Source of the DNA: Caulobacter sp. Root655
GTDB lineage: Bacteria; Pseudomonadota; Alphaproteobacteria; Caulobacterales; Caulobacteraceae
Length of the DNA: 64,000 bases
NCBI RefSeq assembly: GCF_001427665.1
Contig: NZ_LMHC01000024.1
Location: forward strand, 284,970-348,969
Reading direction: 5' to 3'
In this document: piece by piece, positions 25,867 through 35,185 of the stretch
Position numbering within the stretch: position 1 is the first letter of the stretch
Layout of the letters: each line of letters starts with the position of its first letter
Made by a program: the position numbers and the translations under genes
The notes under the pieces: generated by a model
Databases searched by the model: none
What the model was told of the DNA's origin: nothing
What the model saw: the letters and a program-made list of their open reading frames with translations, nothing else

Positions 25867-26844
25867 CTACAGGCGAATGACGCAGGCGCCCCAGGTCAGC
25901 CCGCCGCCCATCGCCTCGAGCAGCAAGAGCTGGCCCGGCTTGATGCGGCCGTCGGCGATTCCCTGGGCGAAGGCCAGCGGGATCGAGGCGGCCGAGGTGT
26001 TGGCGTGGAGGGCCACGGTCGAGATCACCTTGCTCTCGTCGATGCCCACCCGATGGGCGACGCCGGCCAGGATGCGCTGGTTGGCCTGGTGCGGAATGAA
26101 CCAGTCGACCTCGGGGATCGTGACGTCGGCCGCCTTGGCCGCCGCGTGGATCGCCTCGGAGATGTTGATCACCGCGTGCTTGAACACCTGGTTGCCCAGC
26201 ATCCGCAGCTTGCCGACCGTGCCCGTGGTGGACGGACCACCGTCGACATAGAGCAATTCCTGCTTGGTCCCGTCGGCGCGCAGGGCGAAGCCCAGCAGGC
26301 CCTGGTCGGCCGTGGTCCCCTGCCCTTCGCGCGGCTCCAGCACCACCGCGCCGGCCCCGTCGCCGAACAGCACGCAGGTGCCGCGGTCGGTCCAGTCCAT
26401 CAGCCGGGTCATGGCCTCGGCCCCGATCACCAGGGCGCATTTCGAATGACCCCGGGCCACGAAGCCGTCGGCGACGCTCAGCGCGTAGACGAAACCCGAG
26501 CACACGGCCTGGACGTCGAAGGCGATGCCGACCGGCGCGCCCAGCTTGCGCTGGACGATGGTGGCGGTGGCCGGGAAGGTCATATCCGGCGTGGTGGTGG
26601 CGACGATGATCAGATCGACGTCGGCGGCGGTCTTGCCGGCCTTCTCCAGCGCCTGCACGGCGGCGCGCCAGGCCAGGTCCGAGACCGGCTGGTCATCGGC
26701 CACCTTGTGGCGCTGGCGGATGCCGGTGCGCTCGACGATCCATTCGTCGCTGGTGTCGACGGTTTCGGCCAACTGATCGTTGGTGACCACGTTGTCCGGC
26801 AGATAGGCCCCGACGCCGGTGACGGCGCTACGAATTACGCTCAC
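25867..26844 (-). CDS. fabH: 3-oxoacyl-ACP synthase III
   Basis: The 325-residue condensing enzyme has the catalytic triad Cys115 (VQAVCSGF), His252 (FIPHQANQRI) and Asn282 (VALHANTS). It starts type II fatty-acid synthesis from acetyl-CoA and malonyl-ACP. Its start overlaps the plsX stop by four bases. Confidence 0.97.
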   Translation of the reverse strand: MSVIRSAVTGVGAYLPDNVVTNDQLAETVDTSDEWIVERTGIRQRHKVADDQPVSDLAWRAAVQALEKAGKTAADVDLIIVATTTPDMTFPATATIVQRKLGAPVGIAFDVQAVCSGFVYALSVADGFVARGHSKCALVIGAEAMTRLMDWTDRGTCVLFGDGAGAVVLEPREGQGTTADQGLLGFALRADGTKQELLYVDGGPSTTGTVGKLRMLGNQVFKHAVINISEAIHAAAKAADVTIPEVDWFIPHQANQRILAGVAHRVGIDESKVISTVALHANTSAASIPLAFAQGIADGRIKPGQLLLLEAMGGGLTWGACVIRL

Positions 26845-27929
26845 TCGGAAGCTCCCTGGCCCTCGGCGCCCGACACGCCTTCGGCCGTCAATTCTACACC
26901 GGACTTGAGGCCGGTTTCGGTCAGGCGTTTCAGATTGCGATCGATCTCGGCCGAGAAGTCGCTGCGGGCCAGGTCGACGGCCACGCGGATGGCCGAGGCG
27001 TAGCCCGTGGCGTCCGCGCCGCCGTGGCTCTTGACCACGATGCCGTTCAGCCCCAGCAGCGGCCCGCCATTGACGCGCGCCGGATCCAGGCGCTGGCGCA
27101 TCTTCTTCAAGGCGCCCGAGGCGATCAACGCCCCCAGCATCGCCAGGGGGCTCGAGGTCAGGGTCGTCCTCATCTCGGCGGCGAAGAAGCGGGCCAAGCC
27201 CTCGGCGGTCTTCAGAGCGACATTGCCGGTGAAGCCGTCGGTGACGACGACGTCGACCGTGCCCTTGGCGATGTCGGTGCCCTCGACGAAGCCGCGATAG
27301 TCGAAGTCCAGCGTGGTTTCCTTGAGGATGGCGTGCGCCTCGCGCACTTCCTCATGACCTTTCTGGTCTTCGGAGCCGACATTGAGCAGGCCGACGGTCG
27401 GTCGGTCGGAACCGTGCACCGCGTGGTGGAAAGCCGCGCCCATGATCGCGAACTCGACCAACTGGGCCGCGTCGCTCTCGACATTGGCCCCGACGTCGAG
27501 CACGGCGGAGACGCCGCGCATGGTCGGCCAGTTGGCGACGATGGCCGGGCGCTCCAGGTTGGCCCCCATGCGCAGGATCAGCTTGGAAATCGCCATCAGG
27601 GCGCCGGTGTTGCCGGCCGAGACGACGGCCTGGGCCTGGTTCTCGCGGATCGCCTCGACGGCGTTCCACAGGCTGGAGCCCTTGCCCCGGCGCATGGCCT
27701 GGGCGGGCTTCTCGTCCATCGAGATGGCCTTGTCGGTGTGACGCACCTCGCTGACCGCCCGGGCGGCCGGCGACTTGGCCAGTTCGGCGTTCAGCAGGGC
27801 TTGGTCGCCGTGCAGCAGGAAGCGGACGTCCGGCAGGTTTCCGGCGGCGATCGCGACGGCGGGCACGATCACGGACGGACCGTGATCCCCGCCCATGGCG
27901 TCGATCGAAATGACAATGGGTTGAGGCAC
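26841..27929 (-). CDS. plsX: Phosphate acyltransferase PlsX
   Basis: The 362-residue protein begins MPQPIVISIDAMGGDHGPSVIVPA, the PlsX signature, and has VVSAGNTGALMAISKLILR and VVTDGFTGNVALKTAEG. It makes acyl-phosphate from acyl-ACP for phosphatidic acid synthesis. It forms the usual DUF177-plsX-fabH order; rpmF, often between DUF177 and plsX in other bacteria, is absent from the 97-base gap. Confidence 0.97.
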   Translation of the reverse strand: MPQPIVISIDAMGGDHGPSVIVPAVAIAAGNLPDVRFLLHGDQALLNAELAKSPAARAVSEVRHTDKAISMDEKPAQAMRRGKGSSLWNAVEAIRENQAQAVVSAGNTGALMAISKLILRMGANLERPAIVANWPTMRGVSAVLDVGANVESDAAQLVEFAIMGAAFHHAVHGSDRPTVGLLNVGSEDQKGHEEVREAHAILKETTLDFDYRGFVEGTDIAKGTVDVVVTDGFTGNVALKTAEGLARFFAAEMRTTLTSSPLAMLGALIASGALKKMRQRLDPARVNGGPLLGLNGIVVKSHGGADATGYASAIRVAVDLARSDFSAEIDRNLKRLTETGLKSGVELTAEGVSGAEGQGASE

Positions 27930-28026
27930 GAGGCGCTATCGGCTCCTGGAGCGGCGCACCGCTAGGTCAAGGCGGCGGGACGATACAGGCGCGAGGATAT
28001 CACGCAAGCAGAACGGAACCGGCATT

Positions 28027-28575
28027 TCAGGCCCCGTCGCCGCTGGGATCGGGATCGGCCTTCAGCGCTTTCAGCGCCGCGAATGGCGACAGCTCCACCG
28101 GTTCGGGCGGTGCCTCGAACACCGCGCCCGGCTTGCGGGGGAACGGGTCCAGCTCCAGGGCCAGGTGCTCGATCACATAGCCCGAGACGTCGATGGTCTC
28201 GCCTTCCAGCACGTCGGGCGGATCGTCGCCCTCCGGGTCCAACGCCAGGTCGCCGTTCTCGTCCGGCGAAGTGTTCTCGCTGTCGGCCGGCAGCACGCGG
28301 ACCGAGAAGCGTGATTCGACCGGCTCCTCGAACTCGTCGGCCGAGACGCTGCACACCTGGGTGACGCGGGCCCGGATCAGGCCGGAAACCTCGGCGCCGT
28401 CCATCCAGGGACGCAGGAAGATCTCGGCGTCCAGCGAATCCAGCGACACGAGGTTCAGCGTCTTGGCGATCGCCTTGCGAGCGGCCTCGTCGGGCTCGAA
28501 GCGCAGATCCATGCCGCGCCCCATGCGCCCCAGGGTGACGCTGTAGGGCCAGGGATTGATCACGCCTTCAGCCAT
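28027..28575 (-). CDS. DUF177 (YceD-like) protein
   Basis: The 182-residue protein has the DUF177 features VSGLIRARVTQVCSVSADEFEEPV (a conserved Cys in a beta-rich core) and the acidic DVLEGETIDVSGYVIEHLALELDPFPRKPG. The plant and bacterial members are linked to 23S rRNA or L32 accumulation. It overlaps the upstream bc1 chaperone gene by 16 bases, so they share a transcript. Confidence 0.9.
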   Translation of the reverse strand: MAEGVINPWPYSVTLGRMGRGMDLRFEPDEAARKAIAKTLNLVSLDSLDAEIFLRPWMDGAEVSGLIRARVTQVCSVSADEFEEPVESRFSVRVLPADSENTSPDENGDLALDPEGDDPPDVLEGETIDVSGYVIEHLALELDPFPRKPGAVFEAPPEPVELSPFAALKALKADPDPSGDGA

Positions 28576-29090
28576 TGGGCCTCTCCTTGCATCAAGCGCT
28601 CCAGCGGCTGGGCCGCCAGATGGTCGCGCGCGGCGACCACATAGGCCGTCAGGGCCGCCACGTCGCCCTCGTCGCGCTCCTCGAAGGCCGTGCGGGCCAG
28701 AAGGTCTGTCAGGGCCGCCTGGTCCGGCAGGCCGGCGACCGCCTCGTCGAAGGCCTTCAGGCGGCCGTAGAACGCTCCGGCCAGCTTCTTCATTTTCTTG
28801 CCCACCGCCGTGTCGGAGACGCCGATTTCACGGAAGGCGTCGTCCAGGCCGCGCACATAGGCGTCGAACGTGGCCTGGGAAAGCTCGGCCGCCGACTCGC
28901 CGTGGCCCTTCAATCGCTCCAGCAACAGCACCACGTGCAGGGTGAAGAGCTCGAACCGGCCTTCCAGCGAGTCGCGCACGCCCATCTGGACGTAAAGTGG
29001 CGCGGAACGGGCCTGGGCCACCGCGCCGGCATAGAGTTTGCTCCCCGCCGCCTTGGCGGGCCTGGGTTTGAGCAGCCGGTCCAGAAACAT
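28560..29090 (-). CDS. Ubiquinol-cytochrome c chaperone (CBP3/UQCC type)
   Basis: The 176-residue protein (start 29090, MFLDRLLKPRPAKAAG) has the CBP3 pattern: LYAGAVAQARSAPLYVQMGVRDSLEGRFELFTLHVVLLLERL, VRGLDDAFREIGVSDTAVGKKMKKLAGAFYGRLKAFDEA. In mitochondria Cbp3 assists cytochrome b synthesis and complex III assembly; the bacterial homologue presumably does the same in the cytoplasm at the membrane. It is divergent from bamE. Confidence 0.92.
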   Translation of the reverse strand: MFLDRLLKPRPAKAAGSKLYAGAVAQARSAPLYVQMGVRDSLEGRFELFTLHVVLLLERLKGHGESAAELSQATFDAYVRGLDDAFREIGVSDTAVGKKMKKLAGAFYGRLKAFDEAVAGLPDQAALTDLLARTAFEERDEGDVAALTAYVVAARDHLAAQPLERLMQGEAQWLKA

Positions 29091-29211
29091 GACTTCGCCT
29101 CGATTTCGCCGCGACACGGAACTAACTTCGCCATCCGATCCACGCGGACCATTGAACTAAGCCCGCGCGGGCGATAGGTCAAAGTCAGCCTTTTTAGGTT
29201 CCGGAGCCTGC

Positions 29212-29700
29212 ATGTTTCGTCCCGCCGTTCTCGCCGCCGCTGTCATCGGCCTCGCCGCCGTCGCCGGAGGCTGCACGCCGCTGACGAGCTATTCCGGTTT
29301 CCAGGCCATCGAAGCCAAGCCCGTCGACATGAAGGTCGGCGAGGACAGCAAGTCGACGGTCACCGAAAAGCTGGGCTCGCCCTCGGCCACCTCCACTTTC
29401 GACGCCAATTCTTGGTACTACATCTCGCAGACCACCGACCGCGTGGCCTTCTACAGGCCGCGGGTGATCAAGCGCGACGTGGTCGCGATCAAGTTCAACC
29501 CGGCCGACGAAAAAGTCGCCTCGGTGGACACCTACACGCTGAAGGACGGCAAGGTCATCGCCTACAACGGTCGTGAAACGCCGACCCGTGGCCGCGAAAT
29601 GACCATCCTCGAGCAGCTGCTGGGCAACGTCGGCCGCGGCGGCATGCTGCCGCAGGACGATCAGGACACCCCGGGCAACCGCCCGCAGGACCGCCGCTAG
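29212..29700 (+). CDS. bamE: Outer-membrane assembly lipoprotein BamE
   Basis: The 162-residue lipoprotein has its lipobox at AGGC (Cys21) and the SmpA/OmlA domain: KVGEDSKSTVTEKLGSPSATSTFDANSWYYISQT, followed by beta strands VVAIKFNPADEKVASVDTYTL. It has a Gln/Pro/Arg-rich C-terminal tail beyond the domain. It belongs to the BAM complex that inserts outer-membrane beta-barrels. Confidence 0.92.
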   Translation: MFRPAVLAAAVIGLAAVAGGCTPLTSYSGFQAIEAKPVDMKVGEDSKSTVTEKLGSPSATSTFDANSWYYISQTTDRVAFYRPRVIKRDVVAIKFNPADEKVASVDTYTLKDGKVIAYNGRETPTRGREMTILEQLLGNVGRGGMLPQDDQDTPGNRPQDRR

Positions 29701-29733
29701 GCCCCCAAGCGTCCCGACAAGCCGAGCCGTACC

Positions 29734-29753
29734 GATGGTTAAGCATAACCATC
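29734..29753. promoter_or_regulatory. Inverted repeat with CtrA-like half-sites
   Basis: GATGGTTAAGCATAACCATC is a dyad with eight-base arms. The left arm contains ATGGTTAA, the complement of the CtrA half-site TTAACCAT, and the right arm contains ATAACCAT, one base different. It lies 110 bases upstream of the response-regulator gene and 33 bases after bamE. Confidence 0.35.
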
Positions 29754-29762
29754 TGAAATTCC

Positions 29763-29777
29763 GCGACATTTCGTCGC
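29763..29777. promoter_or_regulatory. RegA/RegR/SpdR-type operator upstream of the response regulator
   Basis: GCGACATTTCGTCGC is identical to the site at 5548-5562 before the cold-shock gene; the identity extends to 17 bases (CC GCGAC... in both). It lies 87 bases before the TTG start of the receiver-domain gene. Confidence 0.5.
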
Positions 29778-29863
29778 CGGTATCAACGGTTTCTCAACGA
29801 CGATCCGATTACGCTCCCTGGTGAGGTCGCGGTGGCTGACGCCGCCTTTCCGGGGGGAAGACT

Positions 29864-30391
29864 TTGAGCGCACCTAATCTGCGTTCGTTGACGGTGCTCA
29901 TCATCGACGACAACGCGCCCATGCGCGAGATCATCGGCACGGTGCTGAAGTCGCTGGGCGTGCGCAAGATCATCGAGGCCGGCGACGGCGTCGAGGCGCT
30001 GAAGGCCGTCACCGAGCGCGAAATCGATATCATCTTCACCGACCTGATGATGCAGCCGGTTGACGGCCTGGCGTTCATCCGCTGGGTGCGCACCTCGCCG
30101 GCCAGCGGCAATCCCTATGTCCCGATCATCATGGTCACCGGCCACGCCACCCGCGCCAGCCTGGACGAGGCGCGGATGGCCGGGGTCACCGAATTCCTGG
30201 CCAAGCCCCTCACCGCCCGCGGCGTGCTGCACCGGGTCAACGAGGTGATCAACAACCCGCGCGACTTCGTGCGGGCCGGCGCCTATTTCGGCCCCTGCCG
30301 CCGGCGGCGCATCGATCACGACTACGAGGGCCAGGAACGCCGTGGCGCGGTCGCCGCCGAGGCCGAGGTCGCGCTCGACGACATGTACTGA
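29864..30391 (+). CDS. Single-domain response regulator (CheY-like receiver)
   Basis: The 175-residue protein is a receiver domain with acidic pocket Asp15/Asp16 (IIDDN), phosphoacceptor Asp60 (IIFTDLMM), switch Thr92 (MVTGHA) and Lys114 (LAKPLTARG). A charged tail of about 45 residues follows (FGPCRRRRIDHDYEGQERRG); there is no output domain. The start is a TTG with GGGGGGAAG ahead. No kinase lies nearby, so it is an orphan regulator acting by protein contact. The upstream region holds two dyads (29734-29753 and 29763-29777) suggesting tight transcriptional control. Confidence 0.92.
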   Translation: MSAPNLRSLTVLIIDDNAPMREIIGTVLKSLGVRKIIEAGDGVEALKAVTEREIDIIFTDLMMQPVDGLAFIRWVRTSPASGNPYVPIIMVTGHATRASLDEARMAGVTEFLAKPLTARGVLHRVNEVINNPRDFVRAGAYFGPCRRRRIDHDYEGQERRGAVAAEAEVALDDMY

Positions 30392-30417
30392 CCGGCGTCC
30401 GCCAGCGCCCGGAATCG

Positions 30418-30448
30418 AAAACGCCCCGGAGGTTTCCCTCCGGGGCGT
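30418..30448 (-). terminator. Terminator after hppA (possibly bidirectional)
   Basis: A strong hairpin ACGCCCCGGAGG/CCTCCGGGGCGT lies between the convergent response-regulator and hppA genes; read on the minus strand it is followed by TTTTC, so it mainly serves hppA. Confidence 0.75.
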
Positions 30449-30472
30449 CGTCGTATCCGGCGTGGATCGTGA

Positions 30473-32611
30473 TCAGACGCCGTGGGCCAGGATCGCCAGC
30501 AGCAGCAGGGCCACGATGTTGGTGATCTTGATCATCGGGTTCACGGCGGGGCCCGAGGTGTCCTTGTAGGGGTCGCCGACGGTGTCGCCGGTGACGGCCG
30601 CCTTGTGGGTGTCGCCGCCCTTGGAGTGCAGGACGCCGTCCTTGTCGGTGAAGCCTTCCTCGATCACCTTCTTGGCGTTGTCCCAGGCGCCGCCGCCGCT
30701 GGTCATCGAGATGGCGACGAACAGGCCGGTGACGATCACGCCCATCAGCATGGCGCCCAGCGACGCGAAGGCGTCGACCTTGCCGGCGATGGCCTTGATC
30801 ACGAAGAACAGCACCACCGGCGAAACCACCGGCAGGAGCGACGGCACGATCATCTCGCGGATCGCCGCCTTGGTCAGGATGTCCACGGCCCTGCCGTATT
30901 CCGGCTTCACCTCATAGGTCATGATGCCCGGGTTCTCGCGGAACTGGCGACGGACCTCGGCCACCACGGCTTCGGCCGCCCGGCCCACGGCGGTCATCGA
31001 CATGCCGCCAAACAGGAAGGGCAGCAGCCCCCCGAACAGCAGGCCGACCACCACATAGGGGTTGGACAGGTCGAAGGTCACCGGGCCCATGCCCTCGAAG
31101 AAGCTGCCCGCCTCGGCATGGGCCGAGAAGAACTTCAGGTCTTCGGTATAGGCGGCGAACAGCACCAGGGCGCCCAGGCCGGCCGAACCGATGGCGTAGC
31201 CCTTGGTGACGGCCTTGGTGGTGTTGCCCACGGCGTCGAGAGCGTCGGTGGTGACGCGGACTTCCTTGGGCAGACCGGCCATTTCAGCGATGCCGCCGGC
31301 GTTGTCGGTGACCGGACCAAAGGCGTCCAGGGCGACGATGAAGCCGGCCAGGGACAGCATGGTGGTGGTGGCGATGGCGATGCCGAACAGGCCCGCCAGG
31401 TTATAGGTCACCAGGATGCCGACGATGATGGTCAGGGCCGGCAGGGCGGTGGATTCCAGCGACATGGCCAGGCCCTGGATGACGTTGGTGCCATGACCCG
31501 AGACGGATGCCTGGGCCACCGACTTCACCGGGCGGAAATTGGTGCCGGTGTAGTATTCGGTGATCACCACGATCAGGGCGGTGACGGCCAGGCCGGCCAG
31601 GCCGCAGAAGAACAGGGCGTTGGCGTCGAAGGTGCGGTCGCCCACCGTGACGGCGGTCGGCACCAGTTGGTGGATCACGTAGTAGACCGCCGGGATCGAC
31701 AGCACACCGGTGACGATCAAGCCCTGATAGAGGGCGCCCATGATGTTCTGCTTCTTGCCCAGACGCACGGCGAACGAGCCGATGATCGAGGTGACGATGC
31801 AGACGGCGCAGATGGCCAGCGGCAGCAGCATCATCGACGATACGGCTTCCGTGCCGCGGAAGAAGATCGCCGCCAGCACCATGGTGGCGACCGTGGTCAC
31901 GGCATAGGTCTCGAACAGGTCGGCGGCCATGCCGGCGCAGTCGCCGACGTTGTCGCCCACGTTGTCGGCGATGGTCGCGGCGTTGCGCGGGTCATCTTCC
32001 GGGATGCCGGCCTCGACCTTGCCCACCAGATCGCCGCCGACGTCGGCGCCCTTGGTGAAGATGCCCCCGCCCAGGCGGGCGAAGATCGAGATCAGCGAGG
32101 CGCCGAAGCCCAGCGACACCAGCGAGTCGACCACCACGCGGTCGGTGCCGGCGTGGCCGGTGCTCAGCAGCACGGCGAAGTAACCGGCGACGCCGATCAA
32201 GGCGAAGCCCGCCACCAGCATGCCGGTCACGGCGCCGGAGGTGAAGGCCATCTTCAGTCCGGCCGCCAGGCTCTCGGACGAGGCCTGCGCCGTGCGGACA
32301 TTGGCCCGCACCGAGATCAGCATGCCCGCGAAGCCGGCCGCGCCCGACAGAGTCGCGCCCAGGGCGAAGCCGACGGGCTGTTCCCAGGATTTGAAGAAGA
32401 ACGCCAGCAAGGCGATGACCGCCACCCCGACGATGGCGATCGTCGTGTACTGGCGGTTCAGATAGGCCTGGGCCCCTTCCTGGATCGCCGCGGCGATCTC
32501 CTGCATCTTCGCATTGCCGGGCGAAGCCCGCATCAAGGAAGCCGTCTGCACGGCGCCGTACAGCACCGCCAGCAGCCCGGCCCCAATGGCCACGTAAAGC
32601 CAAGAACTCAT
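30473..32611 (-). CDS. hppA: Membrane-bound proton-pumping pyrophosphatase, K+-independent type
   Basis: The 712-residue protein has about 16 membrane segments and the membrane pyrophosphatase motifs [45 protein letters not shown] and KKVIEEG. It couples pyrophosphate hydrolysis to proton export. In [10 protein letters not shown] the Lys and Thr occupy the positions that distinguish K+-independent enzymes (K+-dependent ones have Ala and Gly), so it should not need potassium. The start at 32611 ([17 protein letters not shown]) begins at the first membrane helix; the longer frame adds a non-conserved leader. Confidence 0.96.
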   Translation of the reverse strand: MSSWLYVAIGAGLLAVLYGAVQTASLMRASPGNAKMQEIAAAIQEGAQAYLNRQYTTIAIVGVAVIALLAFFFKSWEQPVGFALGATLSGAAGFAGMLISVRANVRTAQASSESLAAGLKMAFTSGAVTGMLVAGFALIGVAGYFAVLLSTGHAGTDRVVVDSLVSLGFGASLISIFARLGGGIFTKGADVGGDLVGKVEAGIPEDDPRNAATIADNVGDNVGDCAGMAADLFETYAVTTVATMVLAAIFFRGTEAVSSMMLLPLAICAVCIVTSIIGSFAVRLGKKQNIMGALYQGLIVTGVLSIPAVYYVIHQLVPTAVTVGDRTFDANALFFCGLAGLAVTALIVVITEYYTGTNFRPVKSVAQASVSGHGTNVIQGLAMSLESTALPALTIIVGILVTYNLAGLFGIAIATTTMLSLAGFIVALDAFGPVTDNAGGIAEMAGLPKEVRVTTDALDAVGNTTKAVTKGYAIGSAGLGALVLFAAYTEDLKFFSAHAEAGSFFEGMGPVTFDLSNPYVVVGLLFGGLLPFLFGGMSMTAVGRAAEAVVAEVRRQFRENPGIMTYEVKPEYGRAVDILTKAAIREMIVPSLLPVVSPVVLFFVIKAIAGKVDAFASLGAMLMGVIVTGLFVAISMTSGGGAWDNAKKVIEEGFTDKDGVLHSKGGDTHKAAVTGDTVGDPYKDTSGPAVNPMIKITNIVALLLLAILAHGV

Positions 32612-32846
32612 CGGTAAGTCGCCCTCTTCGCGTTTCAATAACGAGAGGGTCGCCGGCTCGGCAGGATCACGACCCGTCAGGATCGCGCCCGGCCGCACAC
32701 GACGGGCGGGCCTATGGCCTCATGCCCCCTCGATGCTCCCTGATGACGCCGGTTTGGCGCCAAGGCGGGGACAGTGCCAAATGGTCGCGGCCCGCGCAAC
32801 CGCTTGCGGGAACGGCGTTCAGTCAGGGACGGACGCGGATGCGGGC

Positions 32847-33371
32847 CTAGGGAACGATGTTCGGGTCCGGCGCCGGTTCCCGATGCGGCGCGGGCTTTCC
32901 CCCCGCCTGGGCCCCGGCCTTGGCCGGCGGCGGAACGAAGTTGCGCGGCGTCTGCTTGACGACCGTCACCAGGGCCACCTTGCCAGGCCCGATCAGGCCG
33001 TTGACCTCGCGCAGCACCGAGGCCTTCAGGCGCGTCTCGTCCAGCGCGACGTAGCTGTCGGGCCGCGTGAAGGGCCTGTCGTGGGCCTCGCGCACCACGG
33101 CGTCGCGCAGCATCGGCTCCTTGCTCCCGAACGCCGTGGTCGGAACTCCTGTCTTCAAGGTGATGTTGAGTTGGACGAAGACGTAGTTGACCAGTCGGCC
33201 GTCGACGATGATCGGCAGGGCCATGGACTGCAGCTTGATCACCGGATCGGCCTTCGCCTCCCCTTCGCCGTCCTTTTTCTTCGGCGAGCTGGCGAGGGCC
33301 GGCGTCACCGCCAGCAGGGCCAGCGGGGCGATCAGCAGGACGCGGCGGGCGATCGACATGGAGCGGGTCAT
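32847..33371 (-). CDS. Exported protein, weakly FliL-like
   Basis: The 174-residue protein has a signal peptide (residues about 1-28, ending ALAS). The mature part begins with charged Lys/Glu residues, then KLQSMALPIIVDGRLVNYVFVQLNITLK, EPMLRDAVVREAHDRPF, and LKASVLREVNGLIGPGKVALVTVVKQTPRNF, resembling the arrangement of FliL C-terminal domains, with a Pro-rich end. No flagellar gene is nearby and the resemblance is only by eye, so I leave the function open. The 235 bases between it and hppA show nothing I can name. Confidence 0.7.
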   Translation of the reverse strand: MTRSMSIARRVLLIAPLALLAVTPALASSPKKKDGEGEAKADPVIKLQSMALPIIVDGRLVNYVFVQLNITLKTGVPTTAFGSKEPMLRDAVVREAHDRPFTRPDSYVALDETRLKASVLREVNGLIGPGKVALVTVVKQTPRNFVPPPAKAGAQAGGKPAPHREPAPDPNIVP

Positions 33372-33405
33372 GGTTCCCGCTTAACCAAGAAAGTTTGAGG
33401 TTTTG

Positions 33406-33663
33406 CTACCGCGGGCCATCACGCATCGGAAGGCCCAAAGCTTTTGAGGTTAGCCAGTAAACAAAGAGAGCGCAGACAATCATGAGCGCGATCAATGCTA
33501 CGAAGATCACGTGCGAGGCGGTCTCAGCGCCGAGAGCTCGAGCAAGCCAAGTGAAGGTCCCGGCCGGAACGAGGTCGGCCAGCCGCATCGCCGCGACTCG
33601 GTAGGCAAAGAGCGTTGCTACAAACAACGCGAACCTGAGGACCCGCCGCCAGTCGAAAACCAC
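33406..33663 (-). CDS. Small two-helix membrane protein, hypothetical
   Basis: The 85-residue product has two hydrophobic segments (RFALFVATLFAYRVAAM and VIFVALIALMIVCALFVYWLTS) with a short basic tail. It stops 34 bases from the neighbouring gene and begins three bases after the thiL stop, so it is probably part of the nusB-thiL transcript. I do not recognise a family. Its composition is a little less GC-rich than its neighbours. Confidence 0.55.
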   Translation of the reverse strand: MVFDWRRVLRFALFVATLFAYRVAAMRLADLVPAGTFTWLARALGAETASHVIFVALIALMIVCALFVYWLTSKALGLPMRDGPR

Positions 33664-33666
33664 CGT

Positions 33667-34740
33667 CTACCCGTGCAGCCAGCCCAGCCGTTCCGGCGTG
33701 ATGTCCTTGCCCTTGAACAGAGCGCAGACCCCCTCGCCTTCCACGAACTCGCCAATGTCGCGCACGGGCACGCCAGCGGCCATGGCGGCGGCCTGGAAGG
33801 CGGCCACGTCGGTGGGATCGACGGCGCAGACGATCTCGTAGTCGTCGCCGCCCGAGGCCAGCGACATCCGCGCCTCGCCGGCTTCCGGCTGGGCACCCAG
33901 CCACTTGCGGGCGCCGGGCGACAGCGGCAGCCGGTCAAGGTCGACCTTGACCCGCAGGCCGCTGGCCTTGGCCACGTGGCCGGCGTCGGCCAGCAGGCCG
34001 TCGGACACGTCGGCGGCGGCGCGCGCATAGGCGCGCAGGGCGTCACGGATGCTCAGGCGCGGCGGCGGCATGCGATAGCGGCGGGCCAGGCCGCCGTCGG
34101 GATCCTCGACCTCGCCCCAGTGGGCCAGCAGGCCCAGCCAGCCGTCGCCGATCGTGCCGCTGACCATCAGCCGGTCGCCAACCCGCGCGCCCCTGCGCAG
34201 CACCGCGTCGCCGCTGGGAACCCAGCCGAGGAAGGTGGCCGAGACCACCAGCGGGCCCGAGGTCGTGACCGTGTCGCCGCCCAGCAGGTTGACGTCGTAG
34301 AGCGCGCCGTCCTCGGCCAGGCCGCGCGCGAAGGTCTCGCGGTCGGTCACGGTGGTGCCCGAGGGCCAGCCCACCGCCAGGAAGTAGCCGTAGGGAACCG
34401 CGCCCTTGGCGGCCAGGTCCGACAGGTTGGTGCGCAACAGCCGCTTGGCCACCACGTCCAGGTCCTCGCCGGCCAGGAAATGCACGCCTGCCACCATGGC
34501 GTCCTTGGTGATCACCAGGTCGTAGCCGGGGCGCGAGGGCAGCACCGCCGCGTCGTCCAGCAGGTCAAGCGCCGCGGCGTCGCCGCGGGTCAGCGGCCGC
34601 AGGAAGCGCGCGATCAGGCCAAATTCGTTGACCGACGCGACCTCTGCCGGCGGCACGGTCTCCTCGAACCACGCATCGTCGACCGCCGCCGTTTCCGGCG
34701 CCGGCTCGGCGAACCAGTCGTCGTCAGTTTCTGGCGTCAC
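33667..34740 (-). CDS. thiL: Thiamine-monophosphate kinase
   Basis: The protein (357 residues from the GTG at 34740) has ThiL features: [25 protein letters not shown] (metal-binding Asp), [46 protein letters not shown] and [13 protein letters not shown]. It phosphorylates thiamine monophosphate to the active diphosphate. The first 35 residues (acidic, repeated DDDWF/DDAWFEE) are not conserved in the family, so the start is uncertain. The chosen GTG overlaps nusB by 17 bases, consistent with translational coupling. Confidence 0.93.
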   Translation of the reverse strand: MTPETDDDWFAEPAPETAAVDDAWFEETVPPAEVASVNEFGLIARFLRPLTRGDAAALDLLDDAAVLPSRPGYDLVITKDAMVAGVHFLAGEDLDVVAKRLLRTNLSDLAAKGAVPYGYFLAVGWPSGTTVTDRETFARGLAEDGALYDVNLLGGDTVTTSGPLVVSATFLGWVPSGDAVLRRGARVGDRLMVSGTIGDGWLGLLAHWGEVEDPDGGLARRYRMPPPRLSIRDALRAYARAAADVSDGLLADAGHVAKASGLRVKVDLDRLPLSPGARKWLGAQPEAGEARMSLASGGDDYEIVCAVDPTDVAAFQAAAMAAGVPVRDIGEFVEGEGVCALFKGKDITPERLGWLHG

Positions 34741-35185
34741 GCGCGATGGCGTCCAGGGCGCCATTGATGAAACCGGATTCCGGTCCCTCGAAGAAGGATT
34801 TGGCGATCTCGACATACTCGTCGATCACCACCTCGGTGGGCACGTCGGGGCGGTGCATGAGCTCATAGGCCCCCGAACGCAGGACCGCGCGGGCCGTGGC
34901 GTCCAGGCGCTCCAGCTTCCAGCCCGAGGCCAGGCGCCTGACGATGGCCTGGTCGACGGCGGCCTGGTGGGCGACGACGCCCTTGGCCAGCTCGGCGAAG
35001 AAGGTCTCGTCGGCCGCCGCCAGCTTGTCGCCGTCCGGACCGTCGACGTCGCGATCGAAGCGATGCTCGGAGAACTCGCGGACCACGGCGTCGACGCCGA
35101 CGCCCGAGACTTCCATCTGGTACAGCGCCTGCACGGCCGCCAGGCGGGCGACGGAGCGCGGCTTGACGCGATCGTCCCGGCTCAT
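34724..35185 (-). CDS. nusB: Transcription antitermination protein NusB
   Basis: The 153-residue all-helical protein has the NusB pattern [19 protein letters not shown], the central [11 protein letters not shown], and C-terminal [41 protein letters not shown]. It acts with NusE in rRNA antitermination. The start at 35185 overlaps the ribH stop by four bases. Confidence 0.96.
   Translation of the reverse strand: MSRDDRVKPRSVARLAAVQALYQMEVSGVGVDAVVREFSEHRFDRDVDGPDGDKLAAADETFFAELAKGVVAHQAAVDQAIVRRLASGWKLERLDATARAVLRSGAYELMHRPDVPTEVVIDEYVEIAKSFFEGPESGFINGALDAIARDARN

Noticed and set aside
27930-28026. Expected rpmF (L32) gene between DUF177 and plsX
   Set aside because: No L32-like sequence fits in the 97-base gap; in alphaproteobacteria rpmF is commonly located elsewhere, so its absence is not notable.
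30482-32617. 711-codon plus-strand open frame opposite hppA
   Set aside because: Gly/His/Asp/Gln-rich antisense sequence produced by hppA codons; not a real protein.
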